A stretch of DNA of 64,000 nt from Pedobacter westerhofensis (GCF_900182595.1 NZ_FXTN01000001.1:248001-312000), one strand, 5' to 3'. Positions 1-9,361 are shown, counted from the first letter of the stretch. A program made the numbers and translations. Notes: a model not told the origin generated them from the letters alone.

Positions 1-1516
1 CACGCATAAAGGCGATCAGTTGTTTCTGCCCGATGCTGAGGCTGTCTCCTCCGGACAGCACCGCGGTTTCCAGCCCCTGATCAAAAGTTGCGAGCAGCCC
101 CTCCAGTTTTGAATCCAGTAATACCTTGAGAAACTGTTCATTCGTAAATTTATGATATCTGGAATTGCTGTAAAGTATATTTTCGCGAACCGTTCCTGTA
201 AACAAAAAGGGTTCCTGCAGGATAAAGCCAATCTTCTCCGCACGTTCTTCGTCAGTATAACTGCGGATGTCCCTTCCCCTGAGCAAAACTGTCCCTTCAA
301 GGGGATCGTATAAGCGTGCCATGATCGAAGCTGTAGTGGTTTTACCGCCACCTGTAGGCCCTACAAGCGCGTAAGTCTTGCCCTGTTCCATTGAGAAACT
401 GATGTTGTGCAGGATCTCAAATCCTCCCTGGTATCCAAAATGAACATTTCTGAATTCCAGTAATGCAGCACTCTTTTCTTCCGTTGAATGATCAAAAACT
501 GTCACCAGGTTACTGCTCAGGGACAGGATTTGTGAAATCCTGTCCCAGCCCGCCAATGCTACCTGAAAACTTGTCCACAGTGATGCCAGCTGGCGCAATG
601 GGTTATAAAAATTGGTGGCGTAAGAAAGATAACTCACCAGCAAGCCGATACTGAAATGTCCCTGGATAATGAGATAAATACCAAATGACAGGACGGTTAA
701 CTGCGCGATGGATGAAAAAAGGCCAAAGACCGGCATGAACATATTATTTGCCAGCCCTGCTGCTATAGCCGTACGATAATTTTCGCGGTTTGCGGTATCA
801 AATCTTTTCTTGAAATAGTCGCGGCGGTTAAAAGCAATAATGACCTTAAAATTATTGAGGCTTTCCTGTATTTCGGCGCTCATGCCGCCCGTACTTTTTA
901 AGTTGAGGGCATTCTTGTGTTTCACCCAGGGCGAAATCCCTCTGGTGAAAATTAAGATCAGCAGCGCCGGTACCAGCGTGGCCAAACCCAGCTCAAAATT
1001 AATGACCAGCAAAAATATACCCGCGCCGATCATGGTAACGATACTGCCAATGAACTGCATGAGCGACTGCGAAAAGAACTGACTGAGTTTATCCGTATCG
1101 TTATTTACTCTCGAAATCAGGTCACCTGCTTTATTTTCATTAAAAAACGCAACCGGCAGTTGCTGGATCTTGTTAAAGATGCTGTTCCGCAGCTCGAAAA
1201 TGATCCGCTGGCCTACCCCGCCCATCAGGTTGGTTTGGAAATAACTGCTTACAAAAGCCACGATGTACATGGTAAAGAGGATGCCGGCAAATACCAGTAC
1301 CCCATGGTATTGTCTGGTCTGGATGTATTTATCGATGGTATGCCCAATGAGGTATGGCCCGAGCAAGTTGAGAGACGAATTCAGTAAAATTGCACAAACG
1401 GCCAGCACAATCTTTTTCTTTTCCTGTTCTACCAGCTTTAAAAGGCTCTTTAATCCAACCCATGTAGAATTTTTCAGGTCACTTGCAGGCAGGCTGTTTA
1501 AATTATAGTTCATCAT
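1..1516 (-). CDS. ABC exporter half-transporter, subunit 1 (partial, 3' end outside window)
   Basis: Membrane-domain plus ATP-binding-domain protein of the ABC exporter (MsbA/LmrA-like) type. The gene runs off the left edge, so the Walker B and H-loop are not visible. About 505 residues are present: a six-helix transmembrane domain, then Walker A GPTGGGKTT. The ABC signature reads LSIGQKQ instead of LSGGQ, close to the edge. Two adjacent ATGs lie at 1516 and 1513. The gene starts 13 bases after the stop of the next half-transporter, so the two form an operon and probably a heterodimer. The altered signature fits the degenerate ATP site expected in such a pair. The substrate cannot be read from the sequence. 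Confidence 0.9.
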   Translation of the reverse strand, partial: MMNYNLNSLPASDLKNSTWVGLKSLLKLVEQEKKKIVLAVCAILLNSSLNLLGPYLIGHTIDKYIQTRQYHGVLVFAGILFTMYIVAFVSSYFQTNLMGGVGQRIIFELRNSIFNKIQQLPVAFFNENKAGDLISRVNNDTDKLSQFFSQSLMQFIGSIVTMIGAGIFLLVINFELGLATLVPALLILIFTRGISPWVKHKNALNLKSTGGMSAEIQESLNNFKVIIAFNRRDYFKKRFDTANRENYRTAIAAGLANNMFMPVFGLFSSIAQLTVLSFGIYLIIQGHFSIGLLVSYLSYATNFYNPLRQLASLWTSFQVALAGWDRISQILSLSSNLVTVFDHSTEEKSAALLEFRNVHFGYQGGFEILHNISFSMEQGKTYALVGPTGGGKTTTASIMARLYDPLEGTVLLRGRDIRSYTDEERAEKIGFILQEPFLFTGTVRENILYSNSRYHKFTNEQFLKVLLDSKLEGLLATFDQGLETAVLSGGDSLSIGQKQLIAFMR

Positions 1517-1529
1517 TATTGCCGGTCAT

Positions 1530-3269
1530 TTATAATTCGTAATTGCTTGTACTCTGCTGAGAGTTAAAAATCTGTACATATTCAGGGCTGCTGCCCATTA
1601 GCTCTGCATGCGTGCCCGCGGCCAGCATTTCGCCGTGCATCAGCAGGATAATCTGCTCATAGTGCTCTACGGCAGCGATCTTTTGCGTTACCGAGATCAG
1701 TGTTAAACCAGGATAGTTACTGGTAATATTTCCCAGTATCCTGGATTCTGTCTGCGGGTCTACCCTTGCCGTAAAATCATCCAGCAGCAGGATTTTTGGG
1801 TCTACGGCAAGCGCACGCGCCAGCATGATCCGCTGTTTTTGTCCGCCTGAAAGGCTGAGCCCCCTCTCTGATATTTTTGTGTTTAAACCTTGCGGAAGTG
1901 AATCAACAAAATCTTTGAGCTCTGCCGTTGCAATCGCCTTTTGGAGCGACTGGTCTGTTACGGTATCGCTGAATGCTATATTCTCCCTTATGCTCATGTT
2001 AAACATAATACTGTCCTGGAACACAAAACCTACCTGGCTGTGGAAGGTTTCGGACTGATAGGCTGAGATAGGTTGCCCATCGTACAAAATCTCACCTGAA
2101 GTAGCCGGAATAAGTCCGGTAAGCAGGTACAGTAACTGCGTCTTGCCCGCAGCCGTAGGCCCGATCACAGCGATTTTAGCCCCCGGCTCTACACGAAAAG
2201 AAAGATCTTTTAATAAGATTTTTTCCCCATAGCTGATATTGATATTCCTGACTTCAACCTCACCACTGAGCCTACCGGTTAGGATACCCGTTTCCGGCAG
2301 CTCTGCAGCATCCAGCACCTGGCTGATCCTTGCAAAGGAAGCTGTGGCCTGCGCAATCACATTGCTCATGAAACCGATCACCAGTATCGGGAAAATCAGT
2401 AAAGCCAGATAGCTGTTAAAGGCCGCAAAATCGCCGATAGTCATTCTGCCATTGATTACATAATGCCCGCCCAGTACGAGTATTGTTAATCCGGCCATAT
2501 TCGCGGTAAAAACAATGATGGGGATGAGCCATGCAAAAAGCCTTAAAATATTCAATCCGATATCTTTAGCCCGGTTGCTGGCATCAAAAAACTTATCATA
2601 TTCCAGCTGCTGGGAATTGATCACACGGATCAGTGCAGAGCCCAGGATACTTTCGTTGATCACCTTGTTGAGCCAGTCGATCACTTCCCTGCTTTTTTTA
2701 AACAGCGATTTCACCCTGCGCAGCACGATATAAAATGCACCTCCAATGATCGGGATAATTGCGATAGTAGTTAAGCCCAGCTTCCAGTTGATACCCAGGA
2801 GCAGGATACTGGCTCCGATGATGATAAATATTGAAGAAACGATAGATGCAATTGCCTGGGCCACAAAAAGCTTGATGGAATCTACATCCGAAGTAAGGTT
2901 AGTGAGTAGTTTGGAGGGACTGGTCTTTTCAATGAAAGCAAAACTCTGGCCCGAGATTTTCAGCGCAATGCGCGTCCTCATGTCCCTGGCCACTCTTTCT
3001 GAGGTATAGGTTTGCACAATGCCCTGCAGGTAGCTGAATATAAAGATCACAAAAGAAACTCCGGTAAATTTAATCAGCAGTGGCTTGTAGGCAAAATTGC
3101 CGGTATTGAAGGCATCAATCCCCTGCCCGATAAGTTTAGGCAGCCACAAATTTAGTCCGTTGCTGATTAAAGCGAAAAGGACGAGCAGCATGACCATCAA
3201 TGAATACGGCTTTAGCAGGCTAAAGACGCGCGGAATTTTTTTATTTGGAACGCTAACTTGTGGCTTCAT
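1530..3269 (-). CDS. ABC exporter half-transporter, subunit 2
   Basis: Full-length ABC exporter half-transporter of 579 residues: six transmembrane helices followed by a nucleotide-binding domain with Walker A GPTAAGKT and a normal signature LSGGQKQR. Walker B reads LLLDDF, with Asp where the catalytic Glu normally sits, and the H-loop reads SVTQK, with Gln replacing the His. These changes mark a non-hydrolysing ATP site. Together with the altered signature of the neighbouring subunit, they fit a heterodimeric exporter with one catalytic and one degenerate site, as in TM287/288. I chose the ATG at 3269. An in-frame TTG 21 bases upstream would add seven residues. The cargo (drug, lipid or peptide) is unknown. 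Confidence 0.93.
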   Translation of the reverse strand: MKPQVSVPNKKIPRVFSLLKPYSLMVMLLVLFALISNGLNLWLPKLIGQGIDAFNTGNFAYKPLLIKFTGVSFVIFIFSYLQGIVQTYTSERVARDMRTRIALKISGQSFAFIEKTSPSKLLTNLTSDVDSIKLFVAQAIASIVSSIFIIIGASILLLGINWKLGLTTIAIIPIIGGAFYIVLRRVKSLFKKSREVIDWLNKVINESILGSALIRVINSQQLEYDKFFDASNRAKDIGLNILRLFAWLIPIIVFTANMAGLTILVLGGHYVINGRMTIGDFAAFNSYLALLIFPILVIGFMSNVIAQATASFARISQVLDAAELPETGILTGRLSGEVEVRNINISYGEKILLKDLSFRVEPGAKIAVIGPTAAGKTQLLYLLTGLIPATSGEILYDGQPISAYQSETFHSQVGFVFQDSIMFNMSIRENIAFSDTVTDQSLQKAIATAELKDFVDSLPQGLNTKISERGLSLSGGQKQRIMLARALAVDPKILLLDDFTARVDPQTESRILGNITSNYPGLTLISVTQKIAAVEHYEQIILLMHGEMLAAGTHAELMGSSPEYVQIFNSQQSTSNYEL

Positions 3270-3407
3270 TTTATAATTTTTACCCCTCAATCATTAAAGA
3301 CGTCCGGGCCGCCAAATTATTTTAAATTAAATTGGCTGATATCATCATCAACATATAAATATTGGGTGTACAGCTAAGCTGATGAAGTTATAAAATTTTT
3401 TTCTGAT

Positions 3408-3695
3408 TTAAGCGCCCTGATAATTATCAATCGCCTGGCCGATCAACTGTGCATGATCTCCCTGCAGGATAATGCGCACATCATCAATAGAACCATCATA
3501 TTCATACATGGGCATCTCCAGATCAGGATCAAGATCTTTTACAGATACGGCTCTCCAGGAGCCCTTACCAGTTCTGATAATTTCACCTACTAGTCCTCCG
3601 TGATAAAGTATTTTAAATACTTCTGATTCCTGTGGATGTATATTGAGATCAAATTTCTGGCTGTCGAGATTAACAATGATATTAAATGGATCCAT
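3408..3695 (-). CDS. Hypothetical protein, 95 aa
   Basis: A 95-residue acidic protein without signal peptide or membrane segment. The sequence alternates short predicted strands and ends with a helix-like stretch (DDVRIILQGDHAQLIGQAI). I do not recognise a family. It stands alone on the minus strand between the ABC exporter genes and the glycosylase gene, with about 110-140 bases free on either side. Its composition matches its neighbours and no other frame is better, so it is probably a real gene. Confidence 0.65.
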   Translation of the reverse strand: MDPFNIIVNLDSQKFDLNIHPQESEVFKILYHGGLVGEIIRTGKGSWRAVSVKDLDPDLEMPMYEYDGSIDDVRIILQGDHAQLIGQAIDNYQGA

Positions 3696-3808
3696 TTGTT
3701 TTTTTTAGATTAAACAAAGGATTAATCATATTGTTCGGGCATAAAGAATTATTGATCAGCTGACCCTCTTAAGGGATGAGAAGGGTACACCTGACCGCTG
3801 TTTAAAGT

Positions 3809-4588
3809 TTATTTATAAGTTTCCTGTTCGTCTGTGTAATAGGTTTTTCTGGCACCGGTTTTTTTCATCAAAATAGGAACACCTGAAGGGCTATGTGTTT
3901 TTTTAGGGTGATGGATCTTTAGGAAGTCGCGCATTTCTCCACTGATGAGGCCGGGCCTGCTGCTACTAATCTGCTTCACCGCATTGTCAAGCACATGGCG
4001 TACGGCTTTGGCAAGCGATTTTAATTTTGGAACAGGAATTTTATTTGCAGCTGAGAATGGCGAAATACCTGCTTCCCAGAGGATCTCATCTGCATAGGCG
4101 TTACCGATACCACGGATAACATGCTGGTCCAGCAGTATATTTTTTATGGCCCCCTTTTTACTTGCCAGCGTAGTTTCAAAAAAATGGGCATCCACAATTC
4201 GGGAAAGTGCGTCGGGCGTGTCATCTGCTTCGGGATTCAGCGTTGCATGGGCAAGCCCTCTGAAATCTGTCAGCGTCAGTATATTCCCTCCTTTAAATAT
4301 CAGTCTGAGTATTGCATACTTTGGTGTTTCTTCGTCTTTAGAGAGATGAAGCTCACCATTCAGCATCATATGCATACTCAGTACCGTTTTATTCTCAAAT
4401 TCAAAGTATAGTTCTTTACCGTCACGGTAAATTTTCACAATCTTTTGTCCCACAATAGCTTTCTGCAATTCTTCAGCAGAAACGTTGAGTTTTTTGGTGC
4501 TGCCAACCAAAACTTCTTTTACCTGTTTGTTTTTCAGCTTTGTACTTAGGTTACGACTAAAAACTTCCAGATCTGGTAATTCGGGCAT
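3809..4588 (-). CDS. Fpg/Nei-family DNA glycosylase with a zinc-less finger
   Basis: A 259-residue base-excision repair glycosylase/AP lyase of the Fpg/Nei superfamily. The start at 4588 gives the diagnostic N-terminus MPELPDLEVF; an in-frame upstream ATG would add four residues and bury the catalytic Pro2, so it is rejected. The helix-two-turns-helix region is present (DQHVIRGIGNAYADEILW). The C-terminal finger keeps its shape and its arginine (SPSGVPI ... TGARKTYYT), but all four zinc-binding cysteines are replaced (His, Ser, Thr, Gln at the aligned positions). This resembles the zincless finger of NEIL1 and mimivirus Nei1. The exact lesion preference cannot be deduced. Confidence 0.88.
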   Translation of the reverse strand: MPELPDLEVFSRNLSTKLKNKQVKEVLVGSTKKLNVSAEELQKAIVGQKIVKIYRDGKELYFEFENKTVLSMHMMLNGELHLSKDEETPKYAILRLIFKGGNILTLTDFRGLAHATLNPEADDTPDALSRIVDAHFFETTLASKKGAIKNILLDQHVIRGIGNAYADEILWEAGISPFSAANKIPVPKLKSLAKAVRHVLDNAVKQISSSRPGLISGEMRDFLKIHHPKKTHSPSGVPILMKKTGARKTYYTDEQETYK

Positions 4589-4918
4589 ATCGAATATCAA
4601 TTAATACAATGTTAACCTAAAATACACATTTAAGTTTTGAAGACTCCTCATGAAGTGTATATTTTATCTTCAGCTTACATTACATAATTTCAACAGCAAC
4701 ACTTACCAACAGTAATCCACAGTGTTATCCACATGAAATGTTAATAACATTAGCCAGCGATCCCGTGGCCATGAGCTAAAGATAGAACCAATAGACATCA
4801 ATCGTGGTTGCATTTTAAATGCATACCATTGTTAAAGATTGTTAAATACTTTATCAATGGAGTCCAACTCTTTAACTTGGGGTCAATTAACGATCATTAT
4901 TACCTGGTAACCAGCGAT
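4589..4918. other. Divergent intergenic region with DnaA-box-like motifs
   Basis: 330 bases between the glycosylase start and the receptor start, so it should hold promoters for both. The middle holds a perfect DnaA box, TTATCCACA, at 4725-4733. A one-mismatch copy, TAATCCACA, lies 12 bases upstream at 4713-4721, and a weaker copy, TTACCAACA, at 4703-4711, all in the same direction. A 15-base dyad, AATGTTAATAACATT (4737-4751), follows directly. The right-hand part is AT-rich. This could be a DnaA-responsive regulatory site or part of an origin; the box count is low for a full oriC. Confidence 0.5.
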
Positions 4919-7378
4919 ATGCAAAAGCAATTTATTTATTTAACCTCTTTCATTCTCATTCCAGTTTTCAGTATCTCCAATACCTACGGACAAAAAAAAC
5001 ATCCAGTCGCCTCTATAAGAGGAATTGTAACAAATGAACACAAGGTTGCGGCTGCATACGCCACTGTCAGCCTTTACAATTCTTCAGACTCTGTACTGTT
5101 GAAAAGTACCCCGGCTACGGCGAGTGGAGAGTTCATTTTTGAAGAGCTGATTTCAGGGATTTATATCATCTCTGCAGAATGGATTGGCTACAAAAAATCA
5201 TTTTCTGGCCCCTTTGTTCTTCAAAATGATCAGCATTTGATTGTAAAGGATAGTATCCGGCTTTTTCCAGATAGTAAACAGTTAAATACGGTGAATATTA
5301 CCAGCAAAAAACCTTTGGTAGAAACTAAAAATGGCATGGTGGTACTTAATGTTGCCAACAGCATCCTGGCAGCCGGCAATTCCGCAATGGAAATACTGGC
5401 GAAGGCACCGGGGGTTAGCATAGACCATGATGGGAGGATCAGTCTAAGAGGGAAAATTGGCCTGAGCATCATGATTAATGGAAAGCTTAGTAACCTGTCG
5501 GAAGAACAGCTGGCCACCATGCTCAGATCTACCAATGGTAATAGTATAGAACGCATAGAAATGATGAGCCAGCCTGGTTCAAAATACGATGCAGCAGGAA
5601 GTGGCGGAGTTATCAATATCATCCTCAAAAAAAACAGTAGTTATGGAACAAATGGTAATGTGACCGCGGGTTTCGGATATGGCCGTTTTCACAAGAGCAG
5701 CAGTGGTATCAGTTTAAACCACCGCAGCGGCCACTTGAATATCTTCGGAAATTACGATTACGTAAACAATAAGGACTATCAGGATTTGAAAGTCGCCCGC
5801 AGCAACATTTCTTCCCAAGAGCGTACCTATTTCGATCAGCAGGCAAGGGAAGAAACCACCCGGAAAAACAACAGCTACAAAGCGGGAATCGATTATTTCA
5901 TCAATGGTCACAATACCCTTGGGATCATGTTCAATGGTTATGCAAATCAACATACTGGCTCAACGGGTAACAGAACCGTCATCGGCAGTCAGCCAACAAT
6001 TAACGATTCTACGGTTCTTGCACTCAATCCCAGTCAAAGTCGCTTTAACAACCAATCTTATAACCTTAATTACAAATATGTTCCAGATACATCTGGCCGC
6101 GAACTCAGCGCTGATCTTGACTATTCACTTTTCCGCACAAATAATAAAACTGTTTACAACAACTACTTCTACAACGATGCAGGATATCCTTTAAAAGATC
6201 CCCTGATTTTCCGGAACGCAACACCTTCCAGAGTAAAAATATGGACAGGAAAAATTGATTATCTATATCCGTTTAGTAACAGAACAAAAATAGAAACAGG
6301 CCTCAAAAGCAGCAGCGTAAGTACTGATAATGATTTTCAGTTTGAAAAACTACAGGATACTAATTGGGTCAATGATGCTTCACGCAGTAATAAGTTTATA
6401 TACAACGAAAAAATCAATGCCGCTTACGCCAATATCATTACAGATTTTGAATCTATCACTATTCAGCTGGGATTACGCGCTGAACTTACCCATTCAGAAA
6501 GCAATTCACCTACAACAATGACAAACGTAACCAGGAATTATTTTAACCTCTTCCCAAATATTTCGTTGGGCCGGGAGTTATCGGAACGGCACGATATTGG
6601 GTTTTCTTACAGCAAAAGAATTGACCGTCCCGATTATCAGTCACTCAATCCATTTCTCTATTTTTCTGACCTTTATACCTATAATCAGGGAAATCCACAG
6701 CTCGGCCCACAATATACAAATGCATTTGAGTTTACTTACGCTTATCAGAAAACACTGAATCTCACATTGGGGTACAGCCATACAGCTAATGTGATCACAA
6801 CCACATTGATTACCGATACAGTTGCAAAAACACTGATCATCAAAGACCAGAATCTAGCGGATCAAAAAACCTACAATCTCAATGTAAGTATGCCATTTGC
6901 GATCAGAAAATGGTGGAATACTACAAACAACGCTACGATTTACTATACGAGTTTCAATTCTCCTGAATTGCTGGGAGCCCCATTTCACAGCGGGAAAACG
7001 ACCTACCTCCTCAATACCATACATAATTTTGCCGTCTCACCGCTGATCGGGGCAGAGCTTTCAGGCAGCTATCAATCCGCCCAGGTTTATGGAACATACG
7101 ATGTGAAGCCTATCTACAGTATCGATCTTGGCATCAGCAAATCATTTGCACAACAGCGGGCTCATATAAAAATCTCTGCGAGTGATGTATTTAACACTGC
7201 AAAAGCACGCGTAAGCAGCGCCATCCCCAGCCAGGATTACCAGCTTTATCAGAAACAGGAAAGCAGAATATTTAGGTTATCCTTCAGTTATAACTTTGGA
7301 AGTAACCTTATTAAAGCCGTCAGGATTCGTACTACCGGAGCAGATACAGAACAAAAAAGGATAAAATCCAACAATTGA
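4919..7378 (+). CDS. Outer membrane beta-barrel / TonB-dependent receptor-like protein
   Basis: An 819-residue outer membrane protein. The ATG at 4919 is chosen because it gives a clean signal peptide (residues 1-24, ending NTYG), whereas the longer frame from 4808 starts with an unlikely leader. After the signal comes a carboxypeptidase-regulatory-like domain (about 30-115), then a plug-like domain with the KPLVETKNGMVVLNV and LMINGK-type motifs (about 125-240), then a long barrel of alternating strands ending in ...FSYNFGS. This matches the OMP_b-brl_3 family (often annotated TonB-dependent receptor). No SusD-like partner is adjacent, so the ligand is unknown. It is transcribed alone, and a terminator-like hairpin lies about 100 bases downstream. 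Confidence 0.88.
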   Translation: MQKQFIYLTSFILIPVFSISNTYGQKKHPVASIRGIVTNEHKVAAAYATVSLYNSSDSVLLKSTPATASGEFIFEELISGIYIISAEWIGYKKSFSGPFVLQNDQHLIVKDSIRLFPDSKQLNTVNITSKKPLVETKNGMVVLNVANSILAAGNSAMEILAKAPGVSIDHDGRISLRGKIGLSIMINGKLSNLSEEQLATMLRSTNGNSIERIEMMSQPGSKYDAAGSGGVINIILKKNSSYGTNGNVTAGFGYGRFHKSSSGISLNHRSGHLNIFGNYDYVNNKDYQDLKVARSNISSQERTYFDQQAREETTRKNNSYKAGIDYFINGHNTLGIMFNGYANQHTGSTGNRTVIGSQPTINDSTVLALNPSQSRFNNQSYNLNYKYVPDTSGRELSADLDYSLFRTNNKTVYNNYFYNDAGYPLKDPLIFRNATPSRVKIWTGKIDYLYPFSNRTKIETGLKSSSVSTDNDFQFEKLQDTNWVNDASRSNKFIYNEKINAAYANIITDFESITIQLGLRAELTHSESNSPTTMTNVTRNYFNLFPNISLGRELSERHDIGFSYSKRIDRPDYQSLNPFLYFSDLYTYNQGNPQLGPQYTNAFEFTYAYQKTLNLTLGYSHTANVITTTLITDTVAKTLIIKDQNLADQKTYNLNVSMPFAIRKWWNTTNNATIYYTSFNSPELLGAPFHSGKTTYLLNTIHNFAVSPLIGAELSGSYQSAQVYGTYDVKPIYSIDLGISKSFAQQRAHIKISASDVFNTAKARVSSAIPSQDYQLYQKQESRIFRLSFSYNFGSNLIKAVRIRTTGADTEQKRIKSNN

Positions 7379-7482
7379 AAGCAATGAAAAATCAGATCTT
7401 AAATAAATTTTTAAATAATTGGCTCTTGATACAATATAATGTGATTTTGAACGCTTATGTATATGAGAGCGTTAATTAGATG

Positions 7483-7514
7483 ACGGGGATTATTCAAATT
7501 TGAATGATCCCCGT
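7483..7514 (+). terminator. Terminator-like inverted repeat after the receptor gene
   Basis: Two 16-base arms (7483-7498 and 7499-7514) pair with a single U-G wobble and no spacer, so the real loop is formed by the central AAATTT. The stem carries ACGGGG/CCCCGT at its base and is followed by TTTCTTATTT. It lies 105 bases after the receptor stop and is the likely 3' end of that transcript. Confidence 0.7.
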
Positions 7515-8062
7515 TTCTTATTTAAACATGTTCTCTTTGCAAAAAAAAGATCACTACACTTTGTTTATCGGCAAGTTATGAATCTAGTTATAAACTTGTG
7601 GAGCAATCGATAAAATTCCAGCTTTGGCTTTGCTGTTTATTATTTGATGCAAGAGGGCTACAAGACCTGAATAAGCCTACTGCTTCACAATTTTATACTA
7701 TACATTGAAATGAATACATTCGCAATGCGCATGATATTTTTCATCTTCTTTAGTTTCCTTCCTCTATACTATCTTTTATCGAATCATCCCGCCAGATTAC
7801 TGAAGGTATGTGGAAGTTGCCATATTTATGCCTGTTTTTGGCTTACTTCCTGTGTATCCATGTAATAGAAGTGTAGTCGTTCAGTACTCCTGCACGCTGT
7901 CAGCACGTTTGCTGCACCCTTGCTGCACCCCAGGGGTGGACTAAGGGTGCAGCAAGGGTGCAGCAAACGTGCCGGAGTGATGGTCCAGGACATAACCAAT
8001 ACATATAAAGGACTGCGTAAAGCATAATGCAGGATATACTCTGGGGATAATTAAGGAGGGTA
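7515..8062. other. Gene-poor intergenic region
   Basis: About 550 bases between the receptor terminator and the permease stop. The only strong structure is the 28-bp inverted repeat at 7903-7972, listed separately. A 51-codon frame at 7710-7865 (+) would encode a hydrophobic N-terminus followed by a Cys-rich tail, but there is nothing else to support it as a gene. No tRNA or clear promoter was seen. Confidence 0.6.
7903..7972. repeat. 28-bp perfect inverted repeat with internal direct repeats (REP-like)
   Basis: Left arm 7903-7930 and right arm 7945-7972 are perfect reverse complements over 28 bases, separated by 14 bases. Each arm itself holds two tandem copies of a GCTGCACCCT-type decamer. 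There is no T-run after the hairpin, it lies more than 350 bases from the previous gene, and the GC content is well above the surroundings. It therefore does not look like a simple terminator. A palindromic intergenic element (REP/RAYT type) is the best guess. Only one copy is present in this window. Confidence 0.75.
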
Positions 8063-9361
8063 TTATCTCCAATAGTTTAAAATCAATACGCCTGCCAATC
8101 CTAGAACCGAGATCAGGCTTTCCATGACCGTCCAGGTTTTAAAGGTTTCTTTAAGGCTCAGATTAAAGTATTCCTTAAACATCCAGAATCCCGTATCGTT
8201 TACATGGGATAACATCAGGCTTCCTGCTCCTACTGCCAAAACCATAAGTTCTGCCGGGGCCCCTACTCCAATCAGGGGAATTACCATTCCCGATGCCGTT
8301 AGTGCGGCCACAGTTGCTGAACCCAGCGTGATCCGCAGCAGAGCGGCAATCAGCCATCCGAGCAACAAAGGCGAGACCGGCAAATTTGCCGTTAAAACCT
8401 TTACCTGTTCCCCGATACCACTGTCAACCAGAATCTGTTTAAATGCACCTCCGGCAGCAATGATCAGGATAATCATCGCAATACTTTTTACGCCCTCTGC
8501 ACAGGAATCCATAGCTTTTTGCATCGGGATCTGCTGTATTAGCAGTGTAATTACAATGGCAAAAAGCAGGGCTACAGTGGGATCGGCAAGAAATGCAAAG
8601 ATATTTTTAGCCATAGGCTGAGTACTTACAGCACCTCCAATGGTACCCAGCGCAATAAAAAATATCGGGGAAAGTGCCGTCACCAAACTTTTGAATGCCG
8701 AAGGCAATGCGGCGTCTTCTTTAAGTGTATCAGGCTTTATCACAGGGCCGTCAGATGGTAAAGGCAGCTTAATAATTGACCGCGGAAAGAATATTCCTGC
8801 GATCACTGCTATCGGCAGGCTAAGTTCAAGTCCGTAAATTAACGTTTTACCAATATCTGCATGAAAGATACTGGCCAGTGCCACAGGCCCCGGATGCGGC
8901 GGCAAAAACCCGTGTGTAACAGACAGGGCGGCAGCCATAGGAATCCCTACATACAGCTTTGGGAGCCGGGCTGCTGATGCAATGCTAAAGACCAGCGGGA
9001 TCAGCACTACAAAGCCTGCATTATAAAACAAAGGAATACCCACCAAAATGCCCGTCAGCAACACCGCCCATTGTATATTACCTATTCCAAATACCCTGAT
9101 CAGTACGTATACAATTTTCCTTGCGGCGCCGCTGTCTTCGGCCAGCTTACCTACCATTGCGCCCAGCGCAAGTACCATGACCATTCCGCCCAGTGTACTG
9201 CCTATACCATTGGTGATGGATGTCATTACTTTTTGCACAGGGAGCCCCAGCATCAGTCCCGTTATTACTGATACGATCAGCAGGGACAGCATGGGATTTA
9301 CTTTTTTGAGAATAAGAATGAGCAGAATGACAATACCGGCAAGTACGAACAGTAAATCCAT
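8063..9361 (-). CDS. Gluconate:H+ symporter family permease (GntP type)
   Basis: A 432-residue polytopic membrane protein with about 12-14 hydrophobic helices, full length for the GntP/GntT family. Recognisable segments include the glycine-rich GSTLGGMVMVLALGAMVGKL near residue 50, the FLPPHPGPVAL motif around 153-163 and SHVNDTGFWMFKEYF near the C-terminus, all typical of gluconate/aldonate permeases. It would import a sugar acid with protons across the inner membrane. No gluconate kinase or dehydratase lies next to it, so the exact substrate is open. It is transcribed alone, with the cys operon terminator upstream of its start. Confidence 0.9.
   Translation of the reverse strand: MDLLFVLAGIVILLILILKKVNPMLSLLIVSVITGLMLGLPVQKVMTSITNGIGSTLGGMVMVLALGAMVGKLAEDSGAARKIVYVLIRVFGIGNIQWAVLLTGILVGIPLFYNAGFVVLIPLVFSIASAARLPKLYVGIPMAAALSVTHGFLPPHPGPVALASIFHADIGKTLIYGLELSLPIAVIAGIFFPRSIIKLPLPSDGPVIKPDTLKEDAALPSAFKSLVTALSPIFFIALGTIGGAVSTQPMAKNIFAFLADPTVALLFAIVITLLIQQIPMQKAMDSCAEGVKSIAMIILIIAAGGAFKQILVDSGIGEQVKVLTANLPVSPLLLGWLIAALLRITLGSATVAALTASGMVIPLIGVGAPAELMVLAVGAGSLMLSHVNDTGFWMFKEYFNLSLKETFKTWTVMESLISVLGLAGVLILNYWR

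Noticed and set aside
4703-4918. Replication origin (oriC)
   Set aside because: Only one perfect and one near-perfect DnaA box, no dnaA or dnaN nearby, and no skew data. Kept only as a candidate site.
7710-7865. 51-codon frame with hydrophobic N-terminus and three cysteines
   Set aside because: No ribosome-binding or promoter evidence, no recognisable family, and it ends just before the inverted repeat. Too short to trust.
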